A stretch of DNA of 64,000 nucleotides, taken from Bacteroidota bacterium. GTDB lineage: Bacteria; Bacteroidota; Bacteroidia; NORP154. Under the pieces are notes generated by a model. It saw only the letters and a program-made list of their open reading frames with translations. It was not told the origin of the DNA and did no database searches. The translations under genes were made by a program, and so were the position numbers. Each line of letters starts with the position of its first letter. The first letter of the stretch is position 1. The stretch spans positions 56,987 to 120,986 of the forward strand of contig JACZWC010000004.1 of assembly GCA_022572355.1 (NCBI GenBank). The letters are read 5' to 3'. Positions 27,374 to 36,515 of this stretch are shown here, in pieces.

Positions 27374-27777
27374 AACAAATCCAAAGATATAGTTTTATAG
27401 AGACGACTTAGGTCATCCATGCTGATAAGTAGCCGTGACTTTCATTAAGGCACAATGGTGAATTATCGGTGTTCGAAGTACGAACCCGCCTGCCGGACGG
27501 GCAGGTTGATACGAATTACGAATAGAAGTTACCAAGGATTTGTGTAATCGTATTCGTAATTCGCAATAATTCGTTATTCGTTGATTATACCTTTCCTAGC
27601 CAGTACACAGAATAAATTACCTCAAAATTGACTAATTTCGGCGCGATTCTGTTATCAGATAAACCCTCTTTTTTGACATTAAAAACAATTATCCGTTGAT
27701 ATTATTGTTTACTAAGAAATTTACGCTAATGCGCAGTGTATTTAAACACATTGCTCAAATCTTTATTTCAGCGTCCA
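27374..27777. other. Intergenic region between divergent genes with dispersed repeats
   Basis: About 400 bases upstream of the sugar aminotransferase. It holds a degenerate CCTGCC...GGCAGG palindrome (27489-27505) and a stretch of tumbled TTCGTAATTCG-type repeats (about 27508-27587), a motif also present at 38752-38842. No gene is recognised. Confidence 0.5.
27508..27587. repeat. Low-complexity TACGAATTACGAAT / ATTCGTTATTCG repeat
   Basis: Direct and inverted runs of ATTCGTAATTCG-like units between genes. The same wording appears at 38752-38842. Such repeats are scattered between Bacteroidetes genes; function unknown. Confidence 0.5.
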
Positions 27778-28908
27778 ATGGATAAGATTCAAATGGTTGA
27801 CCTGCGCGGCCAATACGAGAAAATTAAGGAAGAAGTCGATGCTGCGATACTCAATGTAATCGAATCAACTGCATTTATCAAAGGACCTGAGGTACAAGGC
27901 CTGGAAAATGAGCTTCAGGAATACCTATCTGTTAAACATGTTATTACCTGCGGTAACGGGACAGATGCACTGCAAATATCGTTGATGGCGCTGGACTTGA
28001 AACCTGGAGACGAAGTAATTACCACCAGTTTTACCTTCATTGCTACTGTAGAAGTGATCTCGATACTGGGATTAATACCTGTAATGGTGGATATAGATCC
28101 GGATACGTTTAACATCAATCCGGAAGAGATTGCGAAGGCTATTACTGAGAAAACGAAAGCCATTATACCTGTTCATCTATATGGCCAATGCGCGGATATG
28201 GAGGCCATAATGAACATAGCCAGGGAAAACAACCTCCATGTAATAGAAGACACAGCTCAGGCAATCAGTGCGGACTACACTTTTACGGATGGCTCCACGA
28301 AAAAAGCGGGAACCATAGGAACCATTGGATGCACTTCCTTTTTCCCATCTAAAAACCTTGGATGTTATGGAGATGGCGGGGCTATTTTTACAAATGACGA
28401 TGTACTGGCGGAAAAGCTGAGAATCGTGGCCAATCACGGTATGAGGGTTAAGTACTACCACGATGTGATCGGTGTTAATTCAAGGTTGGATAATCTTCAG
28501 GCTGCCGTTCTGAGAATAAAGTTGAGGGACCTGGATAATTACAAAAAGGCCCGCAACGAAGCTGCTAATTACTATGACAATGCATTCAAATCCGTGGAGC
28601 AAATCAAAACACCGATGAGGCATCCCAACTCCGATCATGCGTTTCATCAGTATACATTACAAATTGAAGGTGGAGGAAGAGATGATCTAAAAGAATATCT
28701 TGCGTCAAAAGATGTTCCGGCAATGATTTACTACCCAGTGCCATTGCACAAGCAGAAGGCTTTTAGGAACAGTAACTACACAGAACCTGTCCTTCCCATC
28801 ACTGACTTGCTAACTGAAAAAGTAATCTCTCTTCCCATGCATACTGAGTTAACGGAAGAACAGTTAAAATATATCTCTGATTCTGTACATGAGTTTTTTA
28901 ATAATTAA
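27778..28908 (+). CDS. DegT/DnrJ/EryC1 family sugar aminotransferase (WbpE-like)
   Basis: 376 residues. A PLP enzyme that puts an amino group on a nucleotide-linked keto sugar. Landmarks: MVDLRGQYEKIKEEVD at the N-terminus, GNGTDAL phosphate-binding segment (60-64), EDTAQA (157-162), and the PLP lysine K192 in SFFPSKNLG followed by GDGGA. The wording of the first 30 residues is that of WbpE, which makes the 3-amino sugar UDP-GlcNAc(3NH2)A. I start at ATG 27778; an upstream GTG at 27736 adds residues without similarity. Nine bases separate it from the UDP-glucose dehydrogenase gene, so it heads a four-gene nucleotide-sugar operon. Confidence 0.85.
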   Translation: MDKIQMVDLRGQYEKIKEEVDAAILNVIESTAFIKGPEVQGLENELQEYLSVKHVITCGNGTDALQISLMALDLKPGDEVITTSFTFIATVEVISILGLIPVMVDIDPDTFNINPEEIAKAITEKTKAIIPVHLYGQCADMEAIMNIARENNLHVIEDTAQAISADYTFTDGSTKKAGTIGTIGCTSFFPSKNLGCYGDGGAIFTNDDVLAEKLRIVANHGMRVKYYHDVIGVNSRLDNLQAAVLRIKLRDLDNYKKARNEAANYYDNAFKSVEQIKTPMRHPNSDHAFHQYTLQIEGGGRDDLKEYLASKDVPAMIYYPVPLHKQKAFRNSNYTEPVLPITDLLTEKVISLPMHTELTEEQLKYISDSVHEFFNN

Positions 28909-28917
28909 AAGGGGGAA

Positions 28918-30231
28918 ATGAATATTGCTGTAGTCGGAACCGGATATGTTGGCCTCGTAACGGGCACTTGCCTCGCTGAGACGGGCAACACTGTAGTGTG
29001 TGTAGACATCGATGAAAAAAAGGTAGCTCAGATGCAAAATGGAGAGCTTCCTATCTATGAACCTCATCTGGACGTATTGTTTGAACGCAATATCAGGCAG
29101 GGCAGGTTATCATTCACAACAGACTTGAAACAAGGAATAGAAAATGCCGAGATCATATTTTTGGCATTGCCCACTCCTCCCGGAAGCGATGGCTCTGCTG
29201 ACCTCTCGTTTATTATGGATGTAGCAGCATCCTTGAGCGGGATCATTAAGGAGTACAAAATTATAGTTGACAAGAGTACGGTTCCTGTAGGTACTGCTGA
29301 TAAGGTGAAAAGCATCATGGAGGAGAATTGCAAAGTGGAAGTCGATATAGTTTCAAATCCTGAGTTCTTAAGGGAAGGATTTGCAGTGGACGACTTCATG
29401 AAACCTGAACGTATCATTATTGGCACATCCTCCGATAAAGCCAGAAAAATAATGCAGGACCTATATCGCCCATTCGTTCGACAGGGGAATCCAATATTGT
29501 TCATGGATGAAAAATCTGCCGAATTGACCAAATATGCCGCCAATTCATTCCTGGCCACTAAAATCACTTTTATGAATGAAATTGCCAATCTCTGCGAAGA
29601 ATTGGGTTCTGATGTGGATGCCGTAAGAATAGGAATGGGAGCAGATTCACGTATTGGCAAGCGATTTCTGTTTCCGGGAATTGGTTACGGCGGCAGCTGT
29701 TTCCCAAAAGATGTGCTGGCATTGGTAAACATGGCGGATAATGCTCATAGCAAGGTTGATATCCTTAAGTCCGTTATCAGCGCTAATGAATATCAAAAAA
29801 GTGTGCTGGCAACTAAAATAAAATCTTATTACAATGACGATCTGAAGGGCAGGCATTTCGCACTGTGGGGCCTGTCGTTTAAACCAGACACCGACGACAT
29901 GAGAGAGGCGCCGTCATTAACGGTGATTGAAAGTTTGTTGGAGGCAGGAGCAAGCATTTCTGCATTTGACCCTGAGGCTATGTCCAATACACAATCGATA
30001 TTAGGTGACAAAATATCTTATGGGAAAAACCAATACGACATATTAGAAGATGCGGATGCATTGATCATCACAACAGAATGGTCAGTATTCAGAACACCTG
30101 ATTTTAGCATAGTCTCAACAAGCTTAAAGGAGAAAGTTATTTTCGACGGCAGAAACCTCTACGACATTGAACAAATGAGCAACCTGGGATTCTATTATAA
30201 CAGCATCGGAAGGGTGTTGGTGAATGGTTAA
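28918..30231 (+). CDS. ugd: UDP-glucose 6-dehydrogenase
   Basis: 437 residues. Oxidises UDP-glucose to UDP-glucuronate with two NAD+. An N-terminal Rossmann motif GTGYVGLVTG is followed by DKSTVPVGT, NPEFLREG, ERIIIG, the central TKYAANSFLA helix, and the active-site cysteine C261 in FPGIGYGGSCFPKD. A C-terminal UDP-binding domain holds WGLSFKPDTDDMREAPS. The length fits the TuaD/BceC-type enzymes rather than WbpA. Its product is the substrate of the decarboxylase gene just downstream. The 3' end runs into a tandem TGGTTAAT repeat that contains the stop codon. Confidence 0.93.
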   Translation: MNIAVVGTGYVGLVTGTCLAETGNTVVCVDIDEKKVAQMQNGELPIYEPHLDVLFERNIRQGRLSFTTDLKQGIENAEIIFLALPTPPGSDGSADLSFIMDVAASLSGIIKEYKIIVDKSTVPVGTADKVKSIMEENCKVEVDIVSNPEFLREGFAVDDFMKPERIIIGTSSDKARKIMQDLYRPFVRQGNPILFMDEKSAELTKYAANSFLATKITFMNEIANLCEELGSDVDAVRIGMGADSRIGKRFLFPGIGYGGSCFPKDVLALVNMADNAHSKVDILKSVISANEYQKSVLATKIKSYYNDDLKGRHFALWGLSFKPDTDDMREAPSLTVIESLLEAGASISAFDPEAMSNTQSILGDKISYGKNQYDILEDADALIITTEWSVFRTPDFSIVSTSLKEKVIFDGRNLYDIEQMSNLGFYYNSIGRVLVNG

Positions 30232-30271
30232 TTGGTTGACTGGTTAATTGGTTAATTGGTAGAATGGTTGA
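30224..30271 (+). repeat. Tandem GGTTAATT/GGTTGACT repeat over the end of ugd
   Basis: Imperfect units of about 8-11 bases (TGGTTAAT, TGGTTGAC, TGGTTAAT, TGGTTAAT) span the ugd stop codon and the following spacer. Probably slippage-prone. No other role is visible. Confidence 0.6.
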
Positions 30272-30339
30272 GTCGTTAACGAACAAGAAACGGAAGCCTT
30301 ATATTAAAAAAGTATGACGTTAATTTCTACAAATCATCA

Positions 30340-31287
30340 ATGAAAACAGTCCTTATTACCGGAGGTGCAGGTTTTTTAGGCTCACACCTATGCGATCGCT
30401 TTATTGGCGAAGGGTATCATGTGATGGCGATGGATAACCTGGTTACCGGCAGCATGAAGAATATCGAGCACCTCATGGACAATGAGAACTTCGAATTTAT
30501 AAATGCTGATGTTTCCAAATACGTTGACGTTCCAGGGACAGTGGATTATATTCTTCATTTCGCGTCACCCGCAAGTCCCATTGATTATCTGAGGATACCC
30601 ATTCAAACACTTAAAGTCGGCTCATTGGGTACTCATAACTTGCTGGGTTTGGCAAAGAGTAAAAATGCTCGAATATTAGTAGCCTCGACTTCCGAAGTCT
30701 ATGGAGACCCACTGGTACACCCGCAAACCGAAGAATACTGGGGCAACGTGAACCCGGTTGGGCCACGAGGTGTTTACGATGAAGCCAAACGTTTTCAGGA
30801 GGCTATAACCATGGCATATCACAATTACCACAAGCTGGAAACCAGAATAATCAGGATTTTTAACACCTATGGTTCCAGGATGAGATTGGATGACGGACGG
30901 GCACTGCCTGCATTTTTCTCGCAAGCTTTAAAAGGAGAGGATATCACGGTATTTGGTGACGGCACACAAACCAGGTCTTTTTGCTATGTGGACGATTTGG
31001 TGGAAGGCATATACTTGCTCTTGATGAGTGATTATCATCTTCCCGTAAATATTGGCAACCCTGATGAAATCACTATCAATGAATTTGCAGAGGAAATCAT
31101 CAAGCTAACTGGTACAAAGTCCAAAATAATATACAATGAACTTCCCGTTAACGACCCTATGCAGCGACGCCCCGATATTAGCCTGGCGAAGAAACTATTA
31201 AACTGGGAACCAAAGGTTTCCAGGGCTGAAGGATTAGCTTTAACTTTACAACACTTTCAATCTTTACCCGAATTCAAAAAGACATAG
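30340..31287 (+). CDS. uxs: UDP-glucuronate decarboxylase (UDP-xylose synthase)
   Basis: 315 residues, extended short-chain dehydrogenase fold. NAD site GGAGFLG at residues 8-14, then [20 protein letters not shown] and the YxxxK pair within [11 protein letters not shown], followed by RIFNTYG and [16 protein letters not shown]. This combination, above all ASPASP and RGVYDEAKR, is diagnostic of UDP-xylose synthases. It converts UDP-glucuronate, made by the gene upstream, to UDP-xylose. The gap to the next gene is five bases. Cytoplasmic; feeds surface glycan synthesis. Confidence 0.92.
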   Translation: MKTVLITGGAGFLGSHLCDRFIGEGYHVMAMDNLVTGSMKNIEHLMDNENFEFINADVSKYVDVPGTVDYILHFASPASPIDYLRIPIQTLKVGSLGTHNLLGLAKSKNARILVASTSEVYGDPLVHPQTEEYWGNVNPVGPRGVYDEAKRFQEAITMAYHNYHKLETRIIRIFNTYGSRMRLDDGRALPAFFSQALKGEDITVFGDGTQTRSFCYVDDLVEGIYLLLMSDYHLPVNIGNPDEITINEFAEEIIKLTGTKSKIIYNELPVNDPMQRRPDISLAKKLLNWEPKVSRAEGLALTLQHFQSLPEFKKT

Positions 31288-31292
31288 AACCA

Positions 31293-31874
31293 TTGAGTAC
31301 AACGGATTACTTTGCCCATGAAACCGCAGTAATAGACGAGGGCTGCACTATTGGTTCCGGGACCAAAATCTGGCACTTCTCTCATCTTATGACCGGCTGT
31401 ACGCTCGGTAAGAATTGTAATATTGGACAAAATGTTGTTGTCTCACCAGATGTGATCTTGGGCCACAATGCTAAAGTTCAGAACAACATTTCCATATACA
31501 CCGGTGTTATCTGTGATGATGACGTGTTTCTAGGGCCTTCCATGGTCTTTACCAACGTCATGAACCCCAGAAGTGCCATCGTACGCAAAGACCAGTACGA
31601 AAAAACCCATGTGGGCAAAGGCGCCACTATCGGGGCGAATGCAACCATTGTCTGTGGAAATGACATTGGAGAATACGCCTTCATCGGAGCTGGAGCCGTT
31701 ATTACCCGCACAGTTCTACCCTATGCCCTGATGGTAGGAAACCCAGCCAAGCATGTTGGCTGGATGAGTGAATACGGACACCGCCTCGACTTTGACCAGG
31801 AAGGCAATGCCACCTGCAAAGAGAGCGAGGAGGTATACAAGCTCGTAGATGGCCGAGTCGCCAAAGTAGCTTAA
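31293..31874 (+). CDS. Hexapeptide-repeat N-acetyltransferase, WbpD/WlbB-like
   Basis: 193 residues starting with TTG, five bases after the decarboxylase stop. Left-handed beta-helix repeats begin at CTIGSGTKIWHFSHL and continue through NIGQNVVVSPDVILG. The SIYTGVICDDDVFLGPSMVFTNVMNPRS segment is typical of WbpD-type enzymes that acetylate the 3-amino group of UDP-GlcNAc(3NH2)A, the expected product of the WbpE-like gene in this operon. The chain ends in a mixed tail after GNPAKHVGWMSEYG. The oxidoreductase (WbpB) step is not encoded in the window, and a dedicated UDP-GlcNAc dehydrogenase (WbpA) is not obvious either. Confidence 0.85.
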   Translation: MSTTDYFAHETAVIDEGCTIGSGTKIWHFSHLMTGCTLGKNCNIGQNVVVSPDVILGHNAKVQNNISIYTGVICDDDVFLGPSMVFTNVMNPRSAIVRKDQYEKTHVGKGATIGANATIVCGNDIGEYAFIGAGAVITRTVLPYALMVGNPAKHVGWMSEYGHRLDFDQEGNATCKESEEVYKLVDGRVAKVA

Positions 31875-31911
31875 CTTCGACAAACATATTTGGTTTTAGC
31901 AATACCCCAAG

Positions 31912-33585
31912 ATGGAATTGGATAACATCATAATAGGATCTGGCGCAGGTGGCCTTTCGGCAGCTATCTGTCTTTCACGTGCCGGGCAAAGCGTATTGGT
32001 GCTGGAACAGCATGATGTACCTGGCGGATGGTGTCATAGCTTTTACCTGAACGGCCATCGTTTTTCGCCTGGGGTGCACTATATCGGCCTGCTCGACAAG
32101 GGCCAATCAACCAGCAAGTTGTATGAAGGCCTGGGCATAGCGAATGACCTGGTGTTCTTCAAAATGAATGCTGATGCATACGAGCATTGCTGGATTGGTG
32201 AAGAGCGCATTGACATGCCCGCCGATGTCGACAAGTTGTACCGAGTACTTTCTGCGCGCTTCCCCGCCGAGAAAAAGAGGCTTGCCAAATACCTGACTTT
32301 GGTTCAGAATGTGAGCAAACAAATACAGCTAATACCTAAAATGAATGGCTTCTGGGATAATGTTACCATCGCCTACCGCACGAGGCACCTGGGTAAATTT
32401 AGTTTATTCAGTCTCAAGAAAGTCATCGATTGGCATATTAAGGACCCTTTATTGAAAAAAGTACTCAATGTACAATGTGGTGATCATGGGTTGCCGCCTG
32501 GCAAAGCAAGCTTCCCATTACACTGTGCATTGATGGATCATTACTTCAGCGGGGGTTTTTACCCAATGGGTGGAGGCGCTGGAATTGTAAAGGCAATGAC
32601 CAAAGCCATCAAAAAACACGGAGGTGAATTAAGAACGCGCACAGGGGTAAAACGAATATTGGTGGAGGGAAACAAGAAAAAGCGAGCCGTAGGTGTGGAG
32701 CTTGATAATGGAGATACGATTTTTGCTAAAAGAGTAATCTCCAATACTGACCCTGGAAAAACATATCTCGAGCTGGTAGGTTCTTCTAATCTGAGTTCAA
32801 AATTGCAGAAGAAACTATCAAAGACAAAATACTCTTGCTCTTCACTAATGCTGTTTTTAACGGTAGATATGGATTTGCGAAAAGCAGGGTTGGATTCAGG
32901 CAATATATGGATGATGCCCAACAGAGATTTTGACGAGCTCTATGATGAAATGTACAAGATTGACATCGCATCTGGTGATGAGTTTCCCGGACTTTTCATA
33001 AGCGGCACCACCCTTAAAGACCCTACAAGTTATGATGGCAGATATCATACCCTTGAAGCCATTACATTTATTAATCATGAGTCTTTTGCTCAATTTAAAG
33101 CGGAAGGAAACAGCCATTCTCCTGAGTATGTACAGTTCAAAGAGCGCTTAATACAGAAGATGATCAACAGCCTGGAGCGAATAGTACCGGGCATTAGTGA
33201 GAATATTGTCCAGAAAGAATTGGGTACTCCTATGACCAATATGTTTTATATCAATACTACTGACGGAAGTGTGTATGGTACCGAGAAAAGTTTAATGCAA
33301 ACGGGGCCATTCTCCTATAAGGCTGAAGGGGAAATTGAGAACCTGTATTTGTGCGGAGCCAGCATAATGGCACATGGAGTGGCTGGAGCTGGTTATTCAG
33401 GTGTTCAAGCGGCAGCAAAAATTCTAAAATGTAGTCAGGATGATTTAATAAAACCTGATGGAATGCAAAGTGTGCGTATTTATGATGCCGAAGACCACTC
33501 CCAATATCCTGAAGAGATACAACAAAAAATGAAGCTGAGAAGGGCGAGAATGGCAAAAGGCGTTAGAGAGGCCTCTCTAAATTGA
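31912..33585 (+). CDS. CrtI/retinol-saturase-type FAD oxidoreductase
   Basis: 557 residues. N-terminal dinucleotide fold with IIGSGAGGLSAAICLSRAG and the second FAD contact LVLEQHDVPGGWCHSF; middle YPMGGGAGIVKAMTKAIKKHGGELRTRTGV; C-terminal FAD contact LYLCGASIMAHGVAGAGYSGVQAA. This is the layout of phytoene desaturases and retinol saturases. The product most resembles the broad saturase branch rather than a carotenoid desaturase, and no crt genes are nearby, so the substrate (a polyene or other lipid) is open. It starts 37 bases after the acetyltransferase, possibly read from the same transcript but functionally unrelated. Confidence 0.8.
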   Translation: MELDNIIIGSGAGGLSAAICLSRAGQSVLVLEQHDVPGGWCHSFYLNGHRFSPGVHYIGLLDKGQSTSKLYEGLGIANDLVFFKMNADAYEHCWIGEERIDMPADVDKLYRVLSARFPAEKKRLAKYLTLVQNVSKQIQLIPKMNGFWDNVTIAYRTRHLGKFSLFSLKKVIDWHIKDPLLKKVLNVQCGDHGLPPGKASFPLHCALMDHYFSGGFYPMGGGAGIVKAMTKAIKKHGGELRTRTGVKRILVEGNKKKRAVGVELDNGDTIFAKRVISNTDPGKTYLELVGSSNLSSKLQKKLSKTKYSCSSLMLFLTVDMDLRKAGLDSGNIWMMPNRDFDELYDEMYKIDIASGDEFPGLFISGTTLKDPTSYDGRYHTLEAITFINHESFAQFKAEGNSHSPEYVQFKERLIQKMINSLERIVPGISENIVQKELGTPMTNMFYINTTDGSVYGTEKSLMQTGPFSYKAEGEIENLYLCGASIMAHGVAGAGYSGVQAAAKILKCSQDDLIKPDGMQSVRIYDAEDHSQYPEEIQQKMKLRRARMAKGVREASLN

Positions 33586-33592
33586 AAAGGCA

Positions 33593-33796
33593 GTGAAAGG
33601 TATCTTATCGAGCAATCACATGAAAGCTGCTATCTTTGATAGGCCGAAAAGACGATACGGGCACTTCATCATGAATATGAAATTAAACGTTATCATAGGC
33701 TTGATTATTCTAGCCTTGCCAGCTGTATCATATATTGGAAACGATACTGATGGGGTTATTAGTAAAGGACTTTTCCCCCGTTGGGCGAAGGCTTAG
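33593..33796 (+). CDS. Doubtful short gene, possibly truncated by a palindrome
   Basis: A 67-codon frame from GTG 33593, or about 41 codons from ATG 33671. The shorter form begins MNMKLNVIIGLIILALPAVS, a good signal or membrane segment, and then runs into the palindrome at 33783-33805, which supplies the last codons and the stop. It may be a real exported peptide or the 5' stub of a gene cut by the palindrome. No family was recognised. Confidence 0.3.
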   Translation: MKGILSSNHMKAAIFDRPKRRYGHFIMNMKLNVIIGLIILALPAVSYIGNDTDGVISKGLFPRWAKA

Positions 33797-33805
33797 CCTT
33801 CGTCC
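33783..33805. repeat. Palindrome GGGCGAAGGCT-T-AGCCTTCGTCC
   Basis: Eleven-base arms (33783-33793, 33795-33805) with one G-U pair around a single central base. Its placement at the end of an abruptly stopping frame suggests a small mobile palindrome. Confidence 0.55.
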
Positions 33806-33996
33806 GAATATTATCATTGTAGCTTTAAACCGGACCTATTGTAAAACGACGGTTTGACCTTCGCTGAACCGAGCCAGTGCATCTACTGTTAAGCTTCGGC
33901 GACCAAAGGAATGCTTATGAAAAATGTTTTGTATCTTGTAAGTATTGAACTATGCTCGCCAGAGGCGCGTACACGACACAGCGCACAACCCCGACC

Positions 33997-34004
33997 GTTA
34001 GGCA
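33997..34004. repeat. Inverted repeat GTTAGGCA before a secreted gene
   Basis: GTTAGGCA lies eight bases before the start codon at 34012 and matches the GTTRRRY core of integron attC sites. Its reverse complement TGCCTAAC follows the stop codon at 34648-34655. Confidence 0.45.
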
Positions 34005-34011
34005 TAATTGC

Positions 34012-34644
34012 ATGACAAAACTCAAAATATTTATAACGCTAATTTTCGCCATCTGTGCAGTTTGCACGCAAGGCCAGGACACTACTAAAGCGACCAAAAT
34101 CAAGGAGTACTATCTGGGAATAGCAGACTTATCCCCTTTTAATATTTCTTTTAAATACAAGCGTCAGCTAAAAAATACATCATTTATTAAAATAGGGCTT
34201 GTAAGTATTTCAGGGAATATTCGTGAATATAAACCTCGAAATTCAGCCATGTTTTCGAGCACTTATTATAGAGGTTCCTTAGGCCTGATTGTAGGTTTGG
34301 AATTTCGAAAAAATATTACCGACAAATTCATTCTGTTTCACGGCCCGAATCTGAGTCTTGTTTATAACGGGTCAATGACTGAAGTTAATGACTCATCTCT
34401 TCCACAACGTCAAAGAAGGACTATAACACAAACGGCGAGTATAGGAATACCCTATACGCTCGGCATAATGTTTCTTGTGACTAAGCGCTTTCTGATTGCT
34501 GCGGAAATTAACCCTGAAGTCCTCTACTCCTATACAAGTTATGAAAATCGGCAAAGTGCAGCGTCAAACTATAAGCATTATTCACCGTCCTTTAATTTTT
34601 CCACCGAGTACGGGCTTATATCAGTAGCATACAGGATTTTGTAA
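34012..34644 (+). CDS. Secreted, probably outer-membrane beta-barrel protein
   Basis: 210 residues from ATG 34012. An in-frame ATG at 33952 adds 20 residues that spoil the signal peptide. Signal peptide 1-22 (MTKLKIFITL... ending TQGQ). The mature chain has alternating beta strands such as YYRGSLGLIVGLEFRK and FLIAAEINPEVLYSYTSY, and ends YGLISVAYRIL, fitting a small outer-membrane barrel. Short inverted repeats that look like integron core sites sit just before the start and just after the stop, so the gene may have arrived as a single-gene cassette. No function known. Confidence 0.6.
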   Translation: MTKLKIFITLIFAICAVCTQGQDTTKATKIKEYYLGIADLSPFNISFKYKRQLKNTSFIKIGLVSISGNIREYKPRNSAMFSSTYYRGSLGLIVGLEFRKNITDKFILFHGPNLSLVYNGSMTEVNDSSLPQRQRRTITQTASIGIPYTLGIMFLVTKRFLIAAEINPEVLYSYTSYENRQSAASNYKHYSPSFNFSTEYGLISVAYRIL

Positions 34645-34647
34645 CTG

Positions 34648-34655
34648 TGCCTAAC
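34648..34655. repeat. Inverted repeat TGCCTAAC after the secreted gene
   Basis: Reverse complement of 33997-34004, three bases after the stop codon. It matches the RYYYAAC arm of an attC site. Downstream, AAGGC and GCCT could form the inner stem, but the closing core reads GTTATCT instead of GTTAGGC, so a full attC is not proven. Confidence 0.4.
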
Positions 34656-34685
34656 CAAGGCTTTGACCCAATGCCTGGCTGTTAT

Positions 34686-36515
34686 CTAATCCGCATAAAT
34701 AAACCGCAAGACACCTGGCATTCCGGCTTTTTTTCTTTTGTTCACCAAGAGTTTAATATAAGTTGCGCGTACAAAATAAAGGTAGGAACCCTTCCAAATT
34801 CTTGAAACATAATCGATAAAACGGATTTTTGAACGCTCTGATGAGCTCAGGGGCTCAAAAAACTCCTTGAAAAAGTTCATTTCCTTTTGCACATCCCGTT
34901 CGGAGAATTTTTTCAATAGGCTTTCTGAACCGGTCAAATCCTGATCGTATTCTGAATAATCCTCCATCCCATTCAGATCATTGCTCTTTTGAGCATATAC
35001 AAGCAATGCGTTTGCCATTTTTTCAAATTGATCATATTTCTGCAGCAGATTGGCGTTGAATTGGCCTGCACCCTGAATAGTCAATAGGCTGATAGCACTT
35101 TTAATGAAAAAGTGTTTTCTGGAAAGATCACAAAACGCGTATTGCTCGTTACTCTTTGATTCTTTTGCCCAAACCCTGAACAATCGCTGCACACTTCTAT
35201 TTAGTTTTGAGAATTTCTCAAGTATAACAACGTACTTCTTTATGAACTCAAAATCTTCAAAATGGCCGTTCTTAAATGTATGTGCATACAAACTCCAGTA
35301 ATAGGTAGTGTCCCAATAGAACTTGGCCGATGCAACCTGGGTATTCCCAAAGGTTGAATAATTCTCTCTGAAGAATGAAATCTGATCTGGGTAGAGCACC
35401 TCTAACAGCGTATGATTCAACAGATCGACATTCTCCTTTTTTAAATTGCCCTCAAAATCAGCTTTGATCAAGTTCATAGTGAATGTATTGGTGAGCGCTA
35501 TAAGATCAGAACCGGGACTATAAAATGGATCCGAAAAAATAGCCGCTTCACCTACACACGTCCAGCGGTTTTCCGAAAAGACTTGTGATGAAGTGTAGCT
35601 GTAGTTTTTGATTTTTCTAAAATCTAAGGGTGTTTTGTCTGCAATGTGCTTGGCCAATACAGTTTCGTGTTTCATGAGCCATTCCAATGCCTGCGGGTGT
35701 GATGTCGCATAGGTGGCGAAAGGGTGAATGTCCTCATCAGTAACAATGCCGATACTGGTATTCCCAGAGGATAGAGGTATCAGCCAAACCCAATAACCAC
35801 GTCCCATCAAATGGTTCGTGGAAAAATATCTGTCCTCAAGATTGCGGTTGTGCCATGCTTTATTTGATCTGGGAACAAGATCATTTACACTTATTTTTCC
35901 TTCGAGTCGAAACCAGGCAGCGCTGGCTGAATGGCCATTTTCCTTCTGAAGATTGAATTTTCTTTGCAGAAAACGCCTTCGTCCCATGGCATCAACTACC
36001 CATTGTGCAGTAACTGTATGAGCGACATCACCCTCGGTATATTTAATTGTATGCAGACCGGTTGTTTCCGATATTGATATTTCACTGAGCGACACACCTT
36101 CCAATAGTTTCACACCGGCATCACTGACCAATTCTCTAAGATCATTCTCCAACAGTCCACGATCGAGCTGATAGGTAGGAACTGGTGAAAAGGTGCTTGC
36201 ACCTAATTCGGGCCTGTCTTCGAAAGGGCCGCTTCCATTTCCATAGAAATACCGCAATCCAAGCTTGGGGAGTTGTTTATCTGCTAAATAATTTTTTAAA
36301 CCCAATACATGACCCAAATAATGTGCGCCAAGTTCCACGGTCGATTCACCTACTTTATGAGCTGCATCCGGCAGGGGTCGTGTCGTTTTTTCGATAATCG
36401 CAACGGATAAGCTGGGTAATTCCCTCCTGATCTGATAGGCCAAGGTTAATCCCGCTAACCCTCCACCGCATATGGCAACATCGTAATGATCCATTATTGT
36501 GTGATCGCTGTTCAA
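34686..36515 (-). CDS. FAD-dependent halogenase-like / monooxygenase-like flavoprotein
   Basis: 609 residues. N-terminal FAD fold GGGLAGLTLAYQIR (17-30), then KVGESTVE (54-61), a substrate-side region, VVDAMGRR (173-180), and the WxWxIP signature as WVWLIPL (242-248), which in flavin-dependent halogenases keeps the hydroperoxide from acting as a monooxygenase. The second FAD contact reads CVGEAAIFSDPFYSPGSDL. The C-terminal 250 residues are helical and longer than in typical tryptophan halogenases. I could not place the halogenase active-site lysine with confidence, so the alternative is an electron-transfer or hydroxylating relative. The start overlaps the tsaB stop by four bases (ATGA), indicating translational coupling. 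Confidence 0.65.
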   Translation of the reverse strand: MNSDHTIMDHYDVAICGGGLAGLTLAYQIRRELPSLSVAIIEKTTRPLPDAAHKVGESTVELGAHYLGHVLGLKNYLADKQLPKLGLRYFYGNGSGPFEDRPELGASTFSPVPTYQLDRGLLENDLRELVSDAGVKLLEGVSLSEISISETTGLHTIKYTEGDVAHTVTAQWVVDAMGRRRFLQRKFNLQKENGHSASAAWFRLEGKISVNDLVPRSNKAWHNRNLEDRYFSTNHLMGRGYWVWLIPLSSGNTSIGIVTDEDIHPFATYATSHPQALEWLMKHETVLAKHIADKTPLDFRKIKNYSYTSSQVFSENRWTCVGEAAIFSDPFYSPGSDLIALTNTFTMNLIKADFEGNLKKENVDLLNHTLLEVLYPDQISFFRENYSTFGNTQVASAKFYWDTTYYWSLYAHTFKNGHFEDFEFIKKYVVILEKFSKLNRSVQRLFRVWAKESKSNEQYAFCDLSRKHFFIKSAISLLTIQGAGQFNANLLQKYDQFEKMANALLVYAQKSNDLNGMEDYSEYDQDLTGSESLLKKFSERDVQKEMNFFKEFFEPLSSSERSKIRFIDYVSRIWKGSYLYFVRATYIKLLVNKRKKAGMPGVLRFIYAD

